Origin: Phytophthora colocasiae
Taxonomy: Eukaryota > Oomycota > Peronosporomycetes > Peronosporales > Peronosporaceae
Assembly: GCA_018806915.1 (NCBI GenBank)
Contig: JAGKQI010000099.1
Span: 1,054,001-1,118,000, forward strand
Length of the DNA: 64,000 nucleotides
Direction: 5' to 3'
How positions within the stretch are numbered: the stretch's first letter is position 1; every line of letters begins with the position of its first letter. The translations under genes were made by a program, and so were the position numbers. The notes beneath the pieces are model-generated. The model was given only the letters and a program-made list of their open reading frames with translations, did no database searches and had not been told where the DNA came from. This document shows, one piece after another, positions 44,002 to 54,717 of the stretch.

Positions 44002-44960
44002 TCCGCCCCCAGTTCGCAAGTTGTATCACACGGGGATTCACTTCGAACTCGCTGCGTTAGAAACGACTGGTATTGACGTATGCAGTGAACCGTGACGAAA
44101 ACCCCATTCAGTCCGGTGGACTACAACGTAATCTGTAATCGAGCAATGTCCTCTTGTCTTGTTGTTCCCGCAGGAAAAAGGATAATACACCGGCGCTCCC
44201 GGCACAGCTACCTAGTTGGTGCCCCATACTTCAAAGAAATTCGGCGACGTTCGACGTGATTGAGGTCGTAATATAGTACGTCCCATCGTATCAACTTCAG
44301 ATGGGTACATAACGTCGGAGATGTAATGTTGGGTGTGATCAGGTGCAGCTGGTACGTCATCTCGACACATCACCTGTGATAAGCTTGAAACGAACTTGTT
44401 CTTGAACAAATGATCGTAAATAAGCAATAACGACTCGGTGTTTCGCGTGATTGAGTCAAACTTGCACTCGGTATTGTCATATCCAGCCCTCACTGCCGAT
44501 CTCGATACACCCAGCATGATCACCTCCAATGTTCCGCGATATCGAAGTGTCAGCTCTATCTAAGTCCAAGCATCACTTACGGTTGACAGTAAAATAAGTC
44601 CAATACTCAATGTTGGCCTGCTTCTAAAGGCAAATCGCACAATACGACCAGGCCCACACTCGATCTTCGTTTTGGGTATCGCATCCTTCATCAGTCCCCA
44701 GTCCTTGATAATAACCCACGTAATTTTCCAACTCCAAGGATCCGCGTTCATCTCCATACTTGCTCCACAGTTTCGATCCCACTTAGCATCCTCGAAATCT
44801 CCATATCTTCCTTCCAATCACTCCGGTTTCACATGCATATACAAGAAAAATATAAAATCTCCACGAAAAATATAAAATCTCCACATCCGATCCAGATAGA
44901 CATCCAGATCTGCATCCGCGATCTCGGCGTTGTGACCTGGTCACACCGCCCTCTTCGCGT
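44002..44960. other. 3' non-coding region of element E
   Basis: Nearly 1 kb between the pol stop (44961) and the 3' LTR. No open frame with a recognisable domain. The polypurine tract is the complement of about 44002-44010. Some gypsy lineages carry an extra gene in this position; I cannot support one here. Confidence 0.5.
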
Positions 44961-47900
44961 CTACACCTCTTCGTGCGACTGCATCACGCCAAACCGATTT
45001 CGGTTAGCATGATCACGTAGGAACGCACTCAGTATGGCTCCACAGTTAAGATCAGCTTCATCAACCCAAGTCGGTTCGTCATAACCGACCCAGTGCACCA
45101 GGAATTCACGATAGATCCGGCCGTAGCGAGTTCGTTTCCCACTTCTCATGTCCGAGATCCGTTCGACCTCGTACTCATCGGCATCCAGATCTGGGACCCA
45201 ACTGTCCTCCGGAAGGAGGATCTCATCGAAATCGAGCCGATCTGCTTCATCTACCGTCAACTCGATCCGCGGTCGATCCGGGAAATTCCGCACCAGCTTT
45301 AGCTTAGAAACATGGACCACTGGGAAGATATGGTAATCAGATCCCGCGATCTCCAGCTTGATCGTGAATTCATTGAGCTTCTCTGCAACACGGAACGGGC
45401 CGTGCCAAAGGTGAGCGAGTTTACGTGCATACCCTTCCTTCACACGATCTAGGTATAGCCAAACTCGTGATCCAGCTTCGATCTGATGCGGATCGACATC
45501 CTCATTGTGCCGATCGGCTCGATCTGCAATTGCCTCTCGTAGTCTAGCGTTGAACTGTTCTCGCGACTGCTGGTAGTATCTCTGAACCCGATATCTCCAC
45601 CGTCTTGAATCGCGATCGTGGCGTCTGGTCGATCCGATCGGGATCGTTGCTTCCAACGTCGATCTCGGATCCCATCCATGTACCAGGTAGTGAGGGGTAT
45701 CCCCCCGAACCCGATCGTGAGCCGTGCTAATGGCGAAAGTCAATCTCTCCGCGTATTCATCCCAGTCCTTCTGATCGAGATCTTGAACATACATCTTGAT
45801 CGCCCTAGTCGCCGTTTGCACCATCCGTTCCGCAGTCCCGTTGGCTTGTGGCCGGTAGGCCATCGTCGCCCGTTGTCGCTGCCCCAGGATCTTATTGAAC
45901 GATCTGAAGAAGTCGGACATGAAACCCGGTTCTCGATCGTGCCTGATCATCTCGCTAGCACCAAATCTGCGGAACACGCATTCTTCATAGGATTCTGCGA
46001 CGGTCTGGGCCGATCGGGAGGAACTGGCCTTCGCGATCACATATCCCGTGAACAGATCGGCCCAGATCAGTAGTTCGGTGTTGCCTTTGTTAGATCTGGG
46101 CAGGGAGGGTATGTGATCCATCGCTATGATCTGGAACGGGTATGTTGCTTGCAGATTCCCCGGCGACTCGCCCCGGATCGTGGGCCTCCCTTTTCCAGTC
46201 TCACAGTCTACACACTCGCCTACGTATCGCTGCACGCTCCGATATAATCCCCTCCAATGGAAATGATCTCGGATCCGCTGATAAGTACGTCCGATCCCCT
46301 GATGTCCCCCTTCCAGAGTCGTATGGTAGTGGTGGAGGACATCCTGCTGTAGCGTTTCTGGAACTACAAGTCTCATCAGGCGGTCGCGATCACCACTTGA
46401 TCTCGGCCCTGGTGGGCAGTAAAACAGCAGATCTTGTTCGTCTACCTCGTACTCGGAGGCGATCTTGGCGTAGGATACAGATTCGGCTCGAGTAAGATCC
46501 GCGATCTGCCCAGCCAGGTACCTCTTTAGTCCTGCGATCCAGACCTCCTCGTCCTGGGCTCGCCTGATCCGATCAATCTGCATCTCCCGGATCAGTTCCT
46601 CTCGCAGGACAGCGGCACCAGGTCGCGTTCGGGTTGCACGCGTGGCTACTGCCGACACTTGTGCAGTTCGATCTTCAACTCGAGGGGCCAACACCTCATC
46701 AAGCCGATTTAGGGTGATCAGATCGCACCGATCTGCCTCATCGTGGACCTCGATCCCGCTTCCTCGCTGCAGTGCGGCACTCGCCAAGCTATCTGCGCTC
46801 CCATTCCAGTCTCTCTTCACATGGACCAGCTCATGATCTCCCCAATTCCGCAAGTGATCTAGCACCTTCTGTTTCAGTAACGTCAATCCTGGCGCCTTGC
46901 AGTCGATCTCGCCCCGGACTTGTCGGATCACCAGATTCGAATCGCCACAAACGACCAAACGGCGGCGTTCTAACTGTGCGATCATGCCAAGACCTAGCAA
47001 GAGTCCATGGTATTCCGCTTCATTGACAGTGAGGCTTTCAGCATAATCCGATCTAGCCTTGATCACTTTCCACTCCGGTAAACTCCACACGATCGCGCTG
47101 AAAGCGCCTCCTCCTCGTTTCACGCGTGCCGATCCGTCGAAACTTATAACCCACAACTCCTCATCTGAGTCTACGGTGGGGATCGGCATCTGGATCCGAC
47201 GTTTTGGCTCCTTTCGCGGAGCGATCGCGATCAGAGCTTCGTCGATCTCCGATCTGGGCGTTATGTTAGCTGCGATCGCCCCCAGTATTTCATCCTCCCC
47301 CTTCGTACACTTCGTGATCTCGAGTGTCCACGGGGACAGAAGAGCAGACCATTGTCCCAGACGTCCTTGGAGGCCGGCAGACTTGAACAGCCAGGCAAGC
47401 GTTGAGTGTCGGGTTAGGACCTTGATCCGACGTCCCACCAACAAGGTGTAGTGTAGATCCAAGATCCGAAGTAGAGCCAACACCTCCTTTTCGGCAACAT
47501 TATAATTCAGCTCGTTGGTCTTCAAGGTTCGGCTGGCAAACGCGACCGGGTGGTAGATCTGGTCGTGTTCCTGCATTAGTGCGGCGGAAATCGCCCAGTC
47601 ACTAGCGTACACGATCACCACGGGTAACTTCGTCGTGTCGAAGTGACGAAGGATCGGGGTCGACGCGATCTTGGTCTTCAAGGCTGTAAACGCCCTGTAT
47701 GCCCTACCCCACCTCTCGTCACCAGTCTTTAGGACCAGGTTGGCTCCGATCTCGCTTGAACAGGGTGAAGACATCGCCCCCAATTCAGGATCCGGTGTAC
47801 TATCGCTTCTTTGAGTCGGGATATCTAGTGATCTATCCCGATCCGACTTAAGCACGACGGGATCTTGAGTGATCAGGTCCATGCTATCCATGATCTTTCG

Positions 47901-48815
47901 TAGATCTGGTCGCTTCTTCAGTTCTGCGAACTCCACCTCACGTAGTTCATATAGGACCGATGCATAGATCGCATAATCCTCGATGAACCGACTATAGTAA
48001 TTCAAACTTCCAAGGAACGATTGCATGGATCGGAGTGATCCAGGGAATGGTAGATCCGTCAGAGACTTCAGGTCCTTCGGGTTTGCCTCCAATCCATCGA
48101 TCGACACTTTGTGTCCGAGATATTCCACTTTGTCCATGCCCCAGAAGCTCGTTACTACACTGATCGAGAGATTCCACTTATCACAGGCCTCCAATAGGTC
48201 TTCCACCCGATCGCACATTTGATCCCATGATCCAGCCGTGATCAAGATATCGTCGATGTATGATCTCCGTCCTAGCACCGACGGGCGACCGGGATCTTCC
48301 GGGATTCCTGATTCGAACACATCCGCAGAGCCTTCCACATCTCCGGACTGGGAGATCTTCAAAAATCCATATAGGGCATTGTCTACAAGACGTTGATAGA
48401 TCTGAGGGGCGTTCTTCAGCCCGAACGGCATGCGATTCCACTCGAAAAGGCCAAATGGAGTGATGAAAGCCGAGATCGCGCGAGCTCGATCGGTCATTGA
48501 TACGACCCAGAATCCACTCGCCATGTCTAATGAACAATACCACAGAACCTTGTCAAGATCTTCTAGCAGGTCATTGATCAGGGGCATCGGGTAGATCATC
48601 AGCCTTGTGAGACCGTTCACCAACCGATAATCGATACATAGTCGGATGTCTACACCGTTCTTCTTGATGATCACCACGATCGGAGATGCCCATGGCGATG
48701 TCGATGGCCGAATGATCTTGGCAGCTAGGAGTCCTTTGATAAGATCCGATACTTTCTCGCGGAACTGTGGCGCCACCTTTCGGACTCGTTGTGCGATCGG
48801 CTTTGCATCACCCAC
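44961..48815 (-). CDS. pol: Pol of element E: RT, two RNase H, integrase, chromodomain
   Basis: Long intact frame (1,284 codons here; the frame continues upstream of 48815 to overlap the protease frame near 49030). Reverse transcriptase has LCIDYRLVNGLT, LDMASGFWVVSM and YIDDILIT. The first RNase H has VYASDWAISAALMQ. A second RNase H1 domain has ISFDGSARVKRGGGAF, then VNEAEYHGLLLGL, then VVCGDSNLVIRQV and DWNGSADSLASAAL, so all four catalytic acidic positions are visible. Integrase has its HHCC finger (HYHTTLEGGHQGIG ... CVDCETG) and D,D,E (IAMDHIPSLP, RHDREPGFMSD, NGTAERMVQT). The chromodomain at the C-terminus is split by a small basic insertion (VERISDMRSGKRTRYGRIY, then FLVHWVGYDEPTW). 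It replicates and integrates the element; this copy may be active for pol. Confidence 0.92.
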   Translation of the reverse strand: MGDAKPIAQRVRKVAPQFREKVSDLIKGLLAAKIIRPSTSPWASPIVVIIKKNGVDIRLCIDYRLVNGLTRLMIYPMPLINDLLEDLDKVLWYCSLDMASGFWVVSMTDRARAISAFITPFGLFEWNRMPFGLKNAPQIYQRLVDNALYGFLKISQSGDVEGSADVFESGIPEDPGRPSVLGRRSYIDDILITAGSWDQMCDRVEDLLEACDKWNLSISVVTSFWGMDKVEYLGHKVSIDGLEANPKDLKSLTDLPFPGSLRSMQSFLGSLNYYSRFIEDYAIYASVLYELREVEFAELKKRPDLRKIMDSMDLITQDPVVLKSDRDRSLDIPTQRSDSTPDPELGAMSSPCSSEIGANLVLKTGDERWGRAYRAFTALKTKIASTPILRHFDTTKLPVVIVYASDWAISAALMQEHDQIYHPVAFASRTLKTNELNYNVAEKEVLALLRILDLHYTLLVGRRIKVLTRHSTLAWLFKSAGLQGRLGQWSALLSPWTLEITKCTKGEDEILGAIAANITPRSEIDEALIAIAPRKEPKRRIQMPIPTVDSDEELWVISFDGSARVKRGGGAFSAIVWSLPEWKVIKARSDYAESLTVNEAEYHGLLLGLGMIAQLERRRLVVCGDSNLVIRQVRGEIDCKAPGLTLLKQKVLDHLRNWGDHELVHVKRDWNGSADSLASAALQRGSGIEVHDEADRCDLITLNRLDEVLAPRVEDRTAQVSAVATRATRTRPGAAVLREELIREMQIDRIRRAQDEEVWIAGLKRYLAGQIADLTRAESVSYAKIASEYEVDEQDLLFYCPPGPRSSGDRDRLMRLVVPETLQQDVLHHYHTTLEGGHQGIGRTYQRIRDHFHWRGLYRSVQRYVGECVDCETGKGRPTIRGESPGNLQATYPFQIIAMDHIPSLPRSNKGNTELLIWADLFTGYVIAKASSSRSAQTVAESYEECVFRRFGASEMIRHDREPGFMSDFFRSFNKILGQRQRATMAYRPQANGTAERMVQTATRAIKMYVQDLDQKDWDEYAERLTFAISTAHDRVRGDTPHYLVHGWDPRSTLEATIPIGSTRRHDRDSRRWRYRVQRYYQQSREQFNARLREAIADRADRHNEDVDPHQIEAGSRVWLYLDRVKEGYARKLAHLWHGPFRVAEKLNEFTIKLEIAGSDYHIFPVVHVSKLKLVRNFPDRPRIELTVDEADRLDFDEILLPEDSWVPDLDADEYEVERISDMRSGKRTRYGRIYREFLVHWVGYDEPTWVDEADLNCGAILSAFLRDHANRNRFGVMQSHEEV

Positions 48816-49021
48816 GTCGATATCGCATATAACACCCTTGGCCGCTGGAGGAAGTGCGTTTCCCTTTCCGATCAGGAGATGTCGCTTCTTCCAAATAATC
48901 TGTCGAAGTTTCTCGATCTCCTCCGGGGTAGCCGATCCCGGATTTCCTACTTGCAGATCTTCAATCCTGACTTCTTCGGTGGTGGAGATCTGGATCTCTG
49001 GTACTACTGCGAGATTATCGG

Positions 49022-50659
49022 CTAGATCTTCGGCCGAAAATCGCCACTTTCGTGTAAGTGGGTCTGATCGGCGTTCTCGATCCCTTCAAGAGATGTCGGA
49101 TCCGGTTCATCCGTTGATTGATCACGCAGCCTATCGTCCTTGGCTGTCAAGATCGGGGTGTCTTTAACCATGGGGACGGCATCGGCGTCGGATTCATGTT
49201 TGATCTCGATTTGAAAATCTGGTTTTTCTGTTTTTACCTCGATCTCTTCTTCGCATGTCCGGTCTGTCCGATCTGGGGCCTGATCTGGCAAGCTCTCATT
49301 CGTCTCAGTCTCACCGCCCCCAGCTTCGCCACTCGGGGTCCTGTCGGAAATGATCGTGATCGGTGGGGTATTCATGGGATCCTGTTTGGGTTCGAGGAAA
49401 GTGACCTTGACTTCGGCTGCGTCGGTCGATCGGGTTGATGATCGAGATTCCAATGTCGATATCGGTGCAGGATCAAGATCGGTCTTGGCCGTCCCACCTC
49501 GACGGAGTATAGATCGCGGCGTAACGTAGGTCGGCCGTTCGACCGACGGTAAGGGGATCTCTACGGATTCCTGAGGTTCTGGTCTTGCGTCCACAGTCGC
49601 TTCTAGAGCTAGGTTCTGCCACTCCATGTAGCGCCGGGATCCGACCGACACAAACCCGGGTGATCGGGGCACTTTTTCTTGATCAAGTACCATTCCGACA
49701 TGTAATCTGTGATCCAATCGTAAAATCTTCTCGCTCAAATTCGTGATCACTAAGTACCGAGTTCGACCGGGTCCATCTACCACAGTAGGTACCCATCGGT
49801 CGCCTCTGGTCACCCACAATTTCTCCGTCGCCGATAATTTCACTCTCGATGCGGTCTCTTCAGATCCCCCAACTGGGATATGTAGATCTTCCTCCAATTT
49901 TACCGATCTTACCTTCTCCCCGTATAATCTCTTGCGACCACTAAGTGGGATCCCCACTTCATTAGGTAAGCACATCGATCCCTTCGCGAGATCCATCCGG
50001 ACCCCAGCCGGGATCATGAAATCCATACCCAGGATCGCATCTTGCCCGGATAGGTCCCCGATCCAAATATCGAAAAAGTAGACCAAGTATCCCGCAAGCG
50101 TGATCTTGATCCTCGTTCTCCCCTCGGTGGTGTACACATTATCACCGATCCCAACACACTCCTGTCTCTGACTAGTGTCAAAGTGGCACCCAACCTTACG
50201 AGCAAAGGTGGTATCCAAGATGGATACCTCGGCGCCAGTGTCCAGGAGCAAGATCGCTCTTTCATGATTGATCTTGCCTGAGATCTTGGCTTGTCGGAAC
50301 CATTTTCCTGGTGCGTGGTATTTCCAATACCCCCTGGATTCTCCTTCCTTGAGATCCAAAGCCACTTCCGCACCAGACCGCGAGAACTCATCGATCCGGG
50401 GAAGACTCGCGATCTTAGCAGTATACGAATGCAACTTACATGTATTACCGCGCAGATCCGAATTCTCCCTATCTTGATCTCTCGATTTCTTGTTCACATA
50501 TGCATAGATGCAGTACTCAGAACGCTCGGCTCGTACCGGTTTCCAAACTGGCGAGCGTCCTAGTTTAACATCTTTTCCACCTTCTCGGGGAACAATCCGG
50601 CATGTCGGGTCGGGTCGTACCACTTGCGGATCTGGTTGTAGAATTTTTCCATGGGGCAT
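49022..50659 (-). CDS. Protease-bearing frame of element E
   Basis: 545-codon frame following gag. A retroviral-type aspartic protease lies near residues 150-240 (LLLDTGAEVSILD, later GQDAILGMDFM). The remainder is a hydrophilic, acidic linker region. It ends at TAG 49022-49024, where the pol frame is shifted by one base (the sequence GATTTTCGGCC lies at the overlap), suggesting programmed frameshifting or a separate mutation. Confidence 0.75.
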   Translation of the reverse strand: MPHGKILQPDPQVVRPDPTCRIVPREGGKDVKLGRSPVWKPVRAERSEYCIYAYVNKKSRDQDRENSDLRGNTCKLHSYTAKIASLPRIDEFSRSGAEVALDLKEGESRGYWKYHAPGKWFRQAKISGKINHERAILLLDTGAEVSILDTTFARKVGCHFDTSQRQECVGIGDNVYTTEGRTRIKITLAGYLVYFFDIWIGDLSGQDAILGMDFMIPAGVRMDLAKGSMCLPNEVGIPLSGRKRLYGEKVRSVKLEEDLHIPVGGSEETASRVKLSATEKLWVTRGDRWVPTVVDGPGRTRYLVITNLSEKILRLDHRLHVGMVLDQEKVPRSPGFVSVGSRRYMEWQNLALEATVDARPEPQESVEIPLPSVERPTYVTPRSILRRGGTAKTDLDPAPISTLESRSSTRSTDAAEVKVTFLEPKQDPMNTPPITIISDRTPSGEAGGGETETNESLPDQAPDRTDRTCEEEIEVKTEKPDFQIEIKHESDADAVPMVKDTPILTAKDDRLRDQSTDEPDPTSLEGIENADQTHLHESGDFRPKI

Positions 50660-52894
50660 TCTCCAGCTTCATGGATCTCCCCACAACCACGGCAGGTATA
50701 CAGACAGCGATCCGTTGGGTGACCCCTCTTCCCGCACTTATCACAGGTTAGACGTCCCCAGCAGTCTAGATCCGTATGCTTCCGCGATCCACAGTGTGAA
50801 CAGCGACCTCGATCATGATCTGATGTACCCCTGCGATCCGTGATCCGGCCTCGATCTTGCGCGTTCAAAAAGTTGCGATCGCGACTGATCCTGTTGGTGG
50901 GGAACGCCCCCAGTACCGATCTGCTTGTCTTCCGACGCGGCAAGATATATCCTTCGGAGATCGCCTTCAGAATCGGATCCGTCCGATCCGGATATTTCCT
51001 CTGATTCCGAGCTCGGATCTTGGGTTTGGATCGCCCGTACCACCGCTCTGGTGGGTGCTGCCGGGGCACTGGCCGGTGCCTTTTGTCTGTACTTCGATCC
51101 GAACGCAGATTTACGCTGTCTGCTTTTCGCCCGTTCCCGGGCACGAAGTACCTCCTCCAGTTCATCGACGTCACTCAGTCGGAGTAGGGTCAGCCGATCA
51201 GCTAACTCCGGATCTACCAATGTCTCGATGTAGTGGTCTACATGTTCCCGGCGGGCCTTAGGGCTCCCATCCTTGATCTTCAGCCTAGCCCGTAAAGCCG
51301 CCACGTTGAGCCGGAAGAGATAATCGAGAGGCGTCTCTTCTGATCGCTTGCGAGCGTGATAGTATTGCCACGCGACCGACATACCCAACCCACAATACTG
51401 GGTCTGGAAACTGTCCAGCAGATCCGCCCACTTGGTTTTCGTCGTTCGACTGAGCTGCCTGTACGAATTCTTTGCCGGCCCCACCATCAGATCTGCAAAC
51501 GTGAGGCATTTCTCTTCTTCCGTAGCCTGATCGCGCTGAAACGCTGACTTGACCTTACTGATCCAGGCCCGAGCGCGATCTTCGTCCAGATCTTTACCCG
51601 CAAAATCTTTTAGATCCGAGATCGCTGAGATCCGGACCCGCTGGATCATCGACGATCCTCCTTGACCGATCGCCGCGGATGCGATCGCTGCTCGGCTCGA
51701 CATCTGTCCACCGGAACTCGGTATGCCCAGATCGTCCGGATCGTATTCCCATGCATCAGGGTCTGAGGCCGTAACGGACTCCATGTCAACATCCAACTCT
51801 CCTTTGATCGGCGATCGGGGTGTCACGAGATTCCGTTCCTTTAAGAAACGATCCATCGCCATTTGGAAGTAGTCGTCCAACTTGTTGCTCGATCCAGTGG
51901 AATTAGTCGTCGGCGCAGTCTGGTCTGTCCGGATCCGGTGATTTTCTTGCTGATCAGGTGTCTTAGCCTTCAGTTTCGTGGCCACCGATCGTGTATCTTG
52001 TTTCTTCATACGCGATTTCAGGAATTTGGCACCGGAGGGGCCCAGCGACATGCGTTGCAGCCTTCTCGGGCTGTCGGAGTCTGGTTCCGAAGTCGCTGAC
52101 GCGTAGCATGACGATCCAGTCTGATAGCCTAGATCGGGCGTTAGTGGGCGTTCGCCGACCAAGACTTTGAGAGAGTTGAATAGATCATGGGTCGCAGATT
52201 GAATCGCTTCCAGTTCCAGGTCAAAAAGGGAGTTTGGGTCGAACTCTCCAGCTACTAAACCAGCTTCTTGGAGTAGATCAAGTAGAATCTTCACCGCGTT
52301 CAGGCGGTCCGAGCTAGTCCGGGGCTTCGACACCGGGCCGGTGAGGTTACCGATCTGGCGGACTTGTATGATCGTAAGAACGGGATCGTTAAGCAAGGTC
52401 TCGCTTAGCATCTTCCTGTAGTAGGCCTGCTCGATCGCGTCCTTGGTAATCGTCGATCCCGGGCTGATCATGTCTTCTGGCTCTGAGTCTGGAGCTTTCA
52501 ATTTCGTCCGGGTGCTCTTGATCTTCTTTTTCTTGGTCGATCTTGAGGCAACAGTGGACTTGGTGAGCAGATTAGGTTTCAACTTTGCTGATTCCTTATC
52601 GCTCGTGTGCGGATCTCGATTCTCATCGAGATCCGCGGTGGCCCTCGAAGGGGCCTTGGGAGGAATTCGAGGTTTTTCTTCAAGATCTGGATTGCGATCC
52701 AGGTCTGCCTCGTGCCTGTCAGTAGAGATCCTCCCAGAACTCTGCTGATCTGTGGATCTTTCTGTTTTCATCGGTGCCTCCGTCGATCCAACTTTCGTAG
52801 GCACTTCTTCCCCTTGTTCTTCTTTAATCTTGACATCTTCTTGGGACTCACGGTGATATCCGAAGTCACCAGAAGATCCGGGCACGCGCACCAT
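50560..52894 (-). pseudogene. Gag of element E, spread over two frames
   Basis: From the ATG at 52892-52894 (the frame also opens upstream inside the LTR) a long gag protein runs to a stop at 50813-50815. It has an acidic Lys-rich N-terminus, a capsid-like region around 51250-51620 (TFADLMVGPAKNSYRQL, later EETPLDYLFRLNVAALR) and a basic tail. The zinc-knuckle part lies in the next frame (51174-50560): CSHCGSRKHTDLDC, CDKCGKRGHPTDRC and CRGCGEIHEAGEC, three CX2CX4HX4C knuckles. The switch between frames falls in the interval 50900-51000. It could be programmed or a defect. Confidence 0.75.
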
Positions 52895-54298
52895 TGTGGT
52901 GGAGCGGATCTGGCCAAAATCTGGTTGAGGCCGATCCCGATCGCCACTTGCGCCCAGACACCGACTAACGGAGGGGGTCCCCCGATGATCCGTGATCTTG
53001 CTGCGTGTAGTGTTCACCTTGTGTACCCGTCGGTAGGCGGGTTACGCTCTTCCAGGTGACTTCTGAAGATGTCTTGGGACGAGAAGAATGTCTTGGGTGA
53101 CGTAGGGGGTGTGAGATAGCGTGGGAATACTTCACTCTACCTCGGAGGGGTTGATCCGGGTCACAGGCGAGTTCTCGAGCCTTGATCCGGTCACCTGGTC
53201 TTCGATCCAGGTCTTCCAAAGGTCCAATGTTGGGGATCTGATCCTTCCTTTACGATGCTTGCCGCTTCCTATAGCGGGTGTCTTGATGGGTTGAGAGTCG
53301 ACGAGATCGTCAGGCCAAGCAGCCAATTCCTTCCGATCCGTAGTTCGCACGTAAAGGATAGATCACTAGATAGGTAAAACTGGCCAATGTATTATCCAGA
53401 ATTAACCTCTATGCTAGATCTCTTCTCCTTACCTTCTTGATGCCGGGGGGCCAATGTAATTCCCAGTTCCGGTCTTGAACGAAGGCACTTGTGATGTCCA
53501 GAGCAAATTCGATTCTGTTTATGGTTATTCCTATGTCTACTAGTCCCATCCTCATCCGCTATCCTACGATCACCTGACATCCGGCTACACAGCTGCTCCT
53601 CCGATCTTCGATCTCGATCTCACCTAACCCCTGATCGCGATCTCGATCTACCGATCTACCGATCTGTCGATCTGCCGATCTGTCGATCAGCCGATCTACC
53701 GATCTGTCGATCTGCCGATCTGCTTATCAGCCGATCTCGATCAACCATCTCGATCATCGATCTTGGTTCACTGTCTTGAACAATGATCTCGATCAGCAAC
53801 CTTCATACTTGATCTCGCGTGCCTGTGTCGTCGACATTCCAGGTCTTGGCCTTCCTGGACTTGACCACCGCTCCCAATGCGACCAATGCTGCCATCATGT
53901 CCTCTCGGCAGCATAGATCGCGCCGGTCCCGATCCGCTGCTGCCTTGATCTCCTTCTCATGACTGCCGAATCGACTGGATCCTCGGTGATCTTCACTCCT
54001 GGGGTGTCACGTGTACCTCTCCATCGAGGATCACAGTCTTTCGACCTCAAGAATATCTGTCGACGCTGATCATCAGCAGATCACACTTTGACTTGGACTG
54101 AGTATACAGTATACACTCGAAGCGTGATCGAGAAATATCCACCCATAACTGCAGTGATCATGGGTTTACAGCACCGGATCAAGCGAGATCTCACTGAACT
54201 AGCGTCGTCCAAAGTGATCGGAAGCAGCCATCGGTCCACCATACTAATCCCATGTATTTCTCGAGTAAGTACGAAAATTCGAGATGTGCTTTACCACA
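52895..54298 (-). repeat. 5' LTR of element E
   Basis: 1,404-bp LTR, with a GATC-rich tandem tract at about 53610-53790. Immediately after its inner end the minus strand reads A, then TGGTGCGCGTGCCCGG, which fits a tRNA-complementary primer-binding site (starts TGG). CAAG follows the LTR at 54299-54302. Confidence 0.92.
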
Positions 54299-54302
54299 CA
54301 AG

Positions 54303-54660
54303 TCTCTCTATCCTCTACTTCCCAAAACGAGGCAGCACGAGGCAACATCGAAGGCTCAAGCTCAGTATCTCCGGTATAAACTCTCACTGAAGAATCACTT
54401 ACTGGAACTACGCCAGCGAGAGACCTCTCAGCGACAGCACTTGGAACGTGCGTACAAGTCTGGGGAGCATGTGGCAAACGTCGACAAGATTCGGTTTTGT
54501 CGGTTCGAGCAAGATGTGCGTTTGCACCGCATTGCTATTGGGCTGGAGGCCAAGAACGAAGAAGAGAAGCAGCTACGACAAGCCATGAGCCACCTGCTCG
54601 ATCTGGAGAAGGAGAAGCTCAGGGAAGAACACCGCGTGACGGCGTCAGTGCTTATTATAT
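54303..54660 (+). pseudogene. Captured coding fragment, 3' part
   Basis: Continuation of the fragment at 42383-42619 beyond element E. It encodes a strongly helical, charged sequence (YLRYKLSLKNHLLELRQRET, later RLHRIAIGLEAKNEEEKQLR and LLDLEKEKLREEHR) resembling a coiled-coil protein. It fades at the inverted repeat that starts at 54663, with no natural stop context. Family unknown. Confidence 0.5.
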
Positions 54661-54662
54661 AT

Positions 54663-54717
54663 CTCGAGTTTAGTACTACTGTAGTATTGGATAGGTCAAT
54701 GGTAAAACATCATCGAC
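54663..54717. repeat. Right end of larger inverted-repeat unit
   Basis: Contains CTCGAGTTTAGTACTACTGT and GGTCAATGGTAAAACATCAT. Inverted counterpart of 37592-37637 and homologous to the foldback terminus at 42325-42382. Confidence 0.55.

Larger units (their letters stand above)
42620..54298 (-). mobile_element. Ty3/gypsy retrotransposon E with dual RNase H
   Basis: 11,679-bp minus-strand element with LTRs at 42620-44001 (1,382 bp) and 52895-54298 (1,404 bp), ends TGTGGT...ACCACA, flanked by the 4-bp duplication CAAG (42616-42619 and 54299-54302). Pol carries both the gypsy RNase H and a second classical RNase H1 domain, a combination I recall being described for an oomycete Ty3/gypsy lineage (Chronos) and for plant Tat elements. 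A polypurine tract (minus strand GGGGGCGGA) abuts the 3' LTR. Its sequence is unusually rich in GATC. It splits a coding fragment inside B. Confidence 0.93.
37592..54717. mobile_element. Larger inverted-repeat unit enclosing foldback and element E
   Basis: Its left end (37592-37637, GTCAACGATGGTTTACCATT...) pairs in inverted orientation with its right end (54663-54717, ...CAATGGTAAAACATCATCGAC) at roughly 80 percent by eye. The same terminal family also bounds the smaller foldback element (37638-42382). Between the two right-hand ends lies a coding fragment split by gypsy E. The simplest reading is a transposon that captured a gene piece and was later invaded twice. I find no convincing target duplication. 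Confidence 0.5.
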
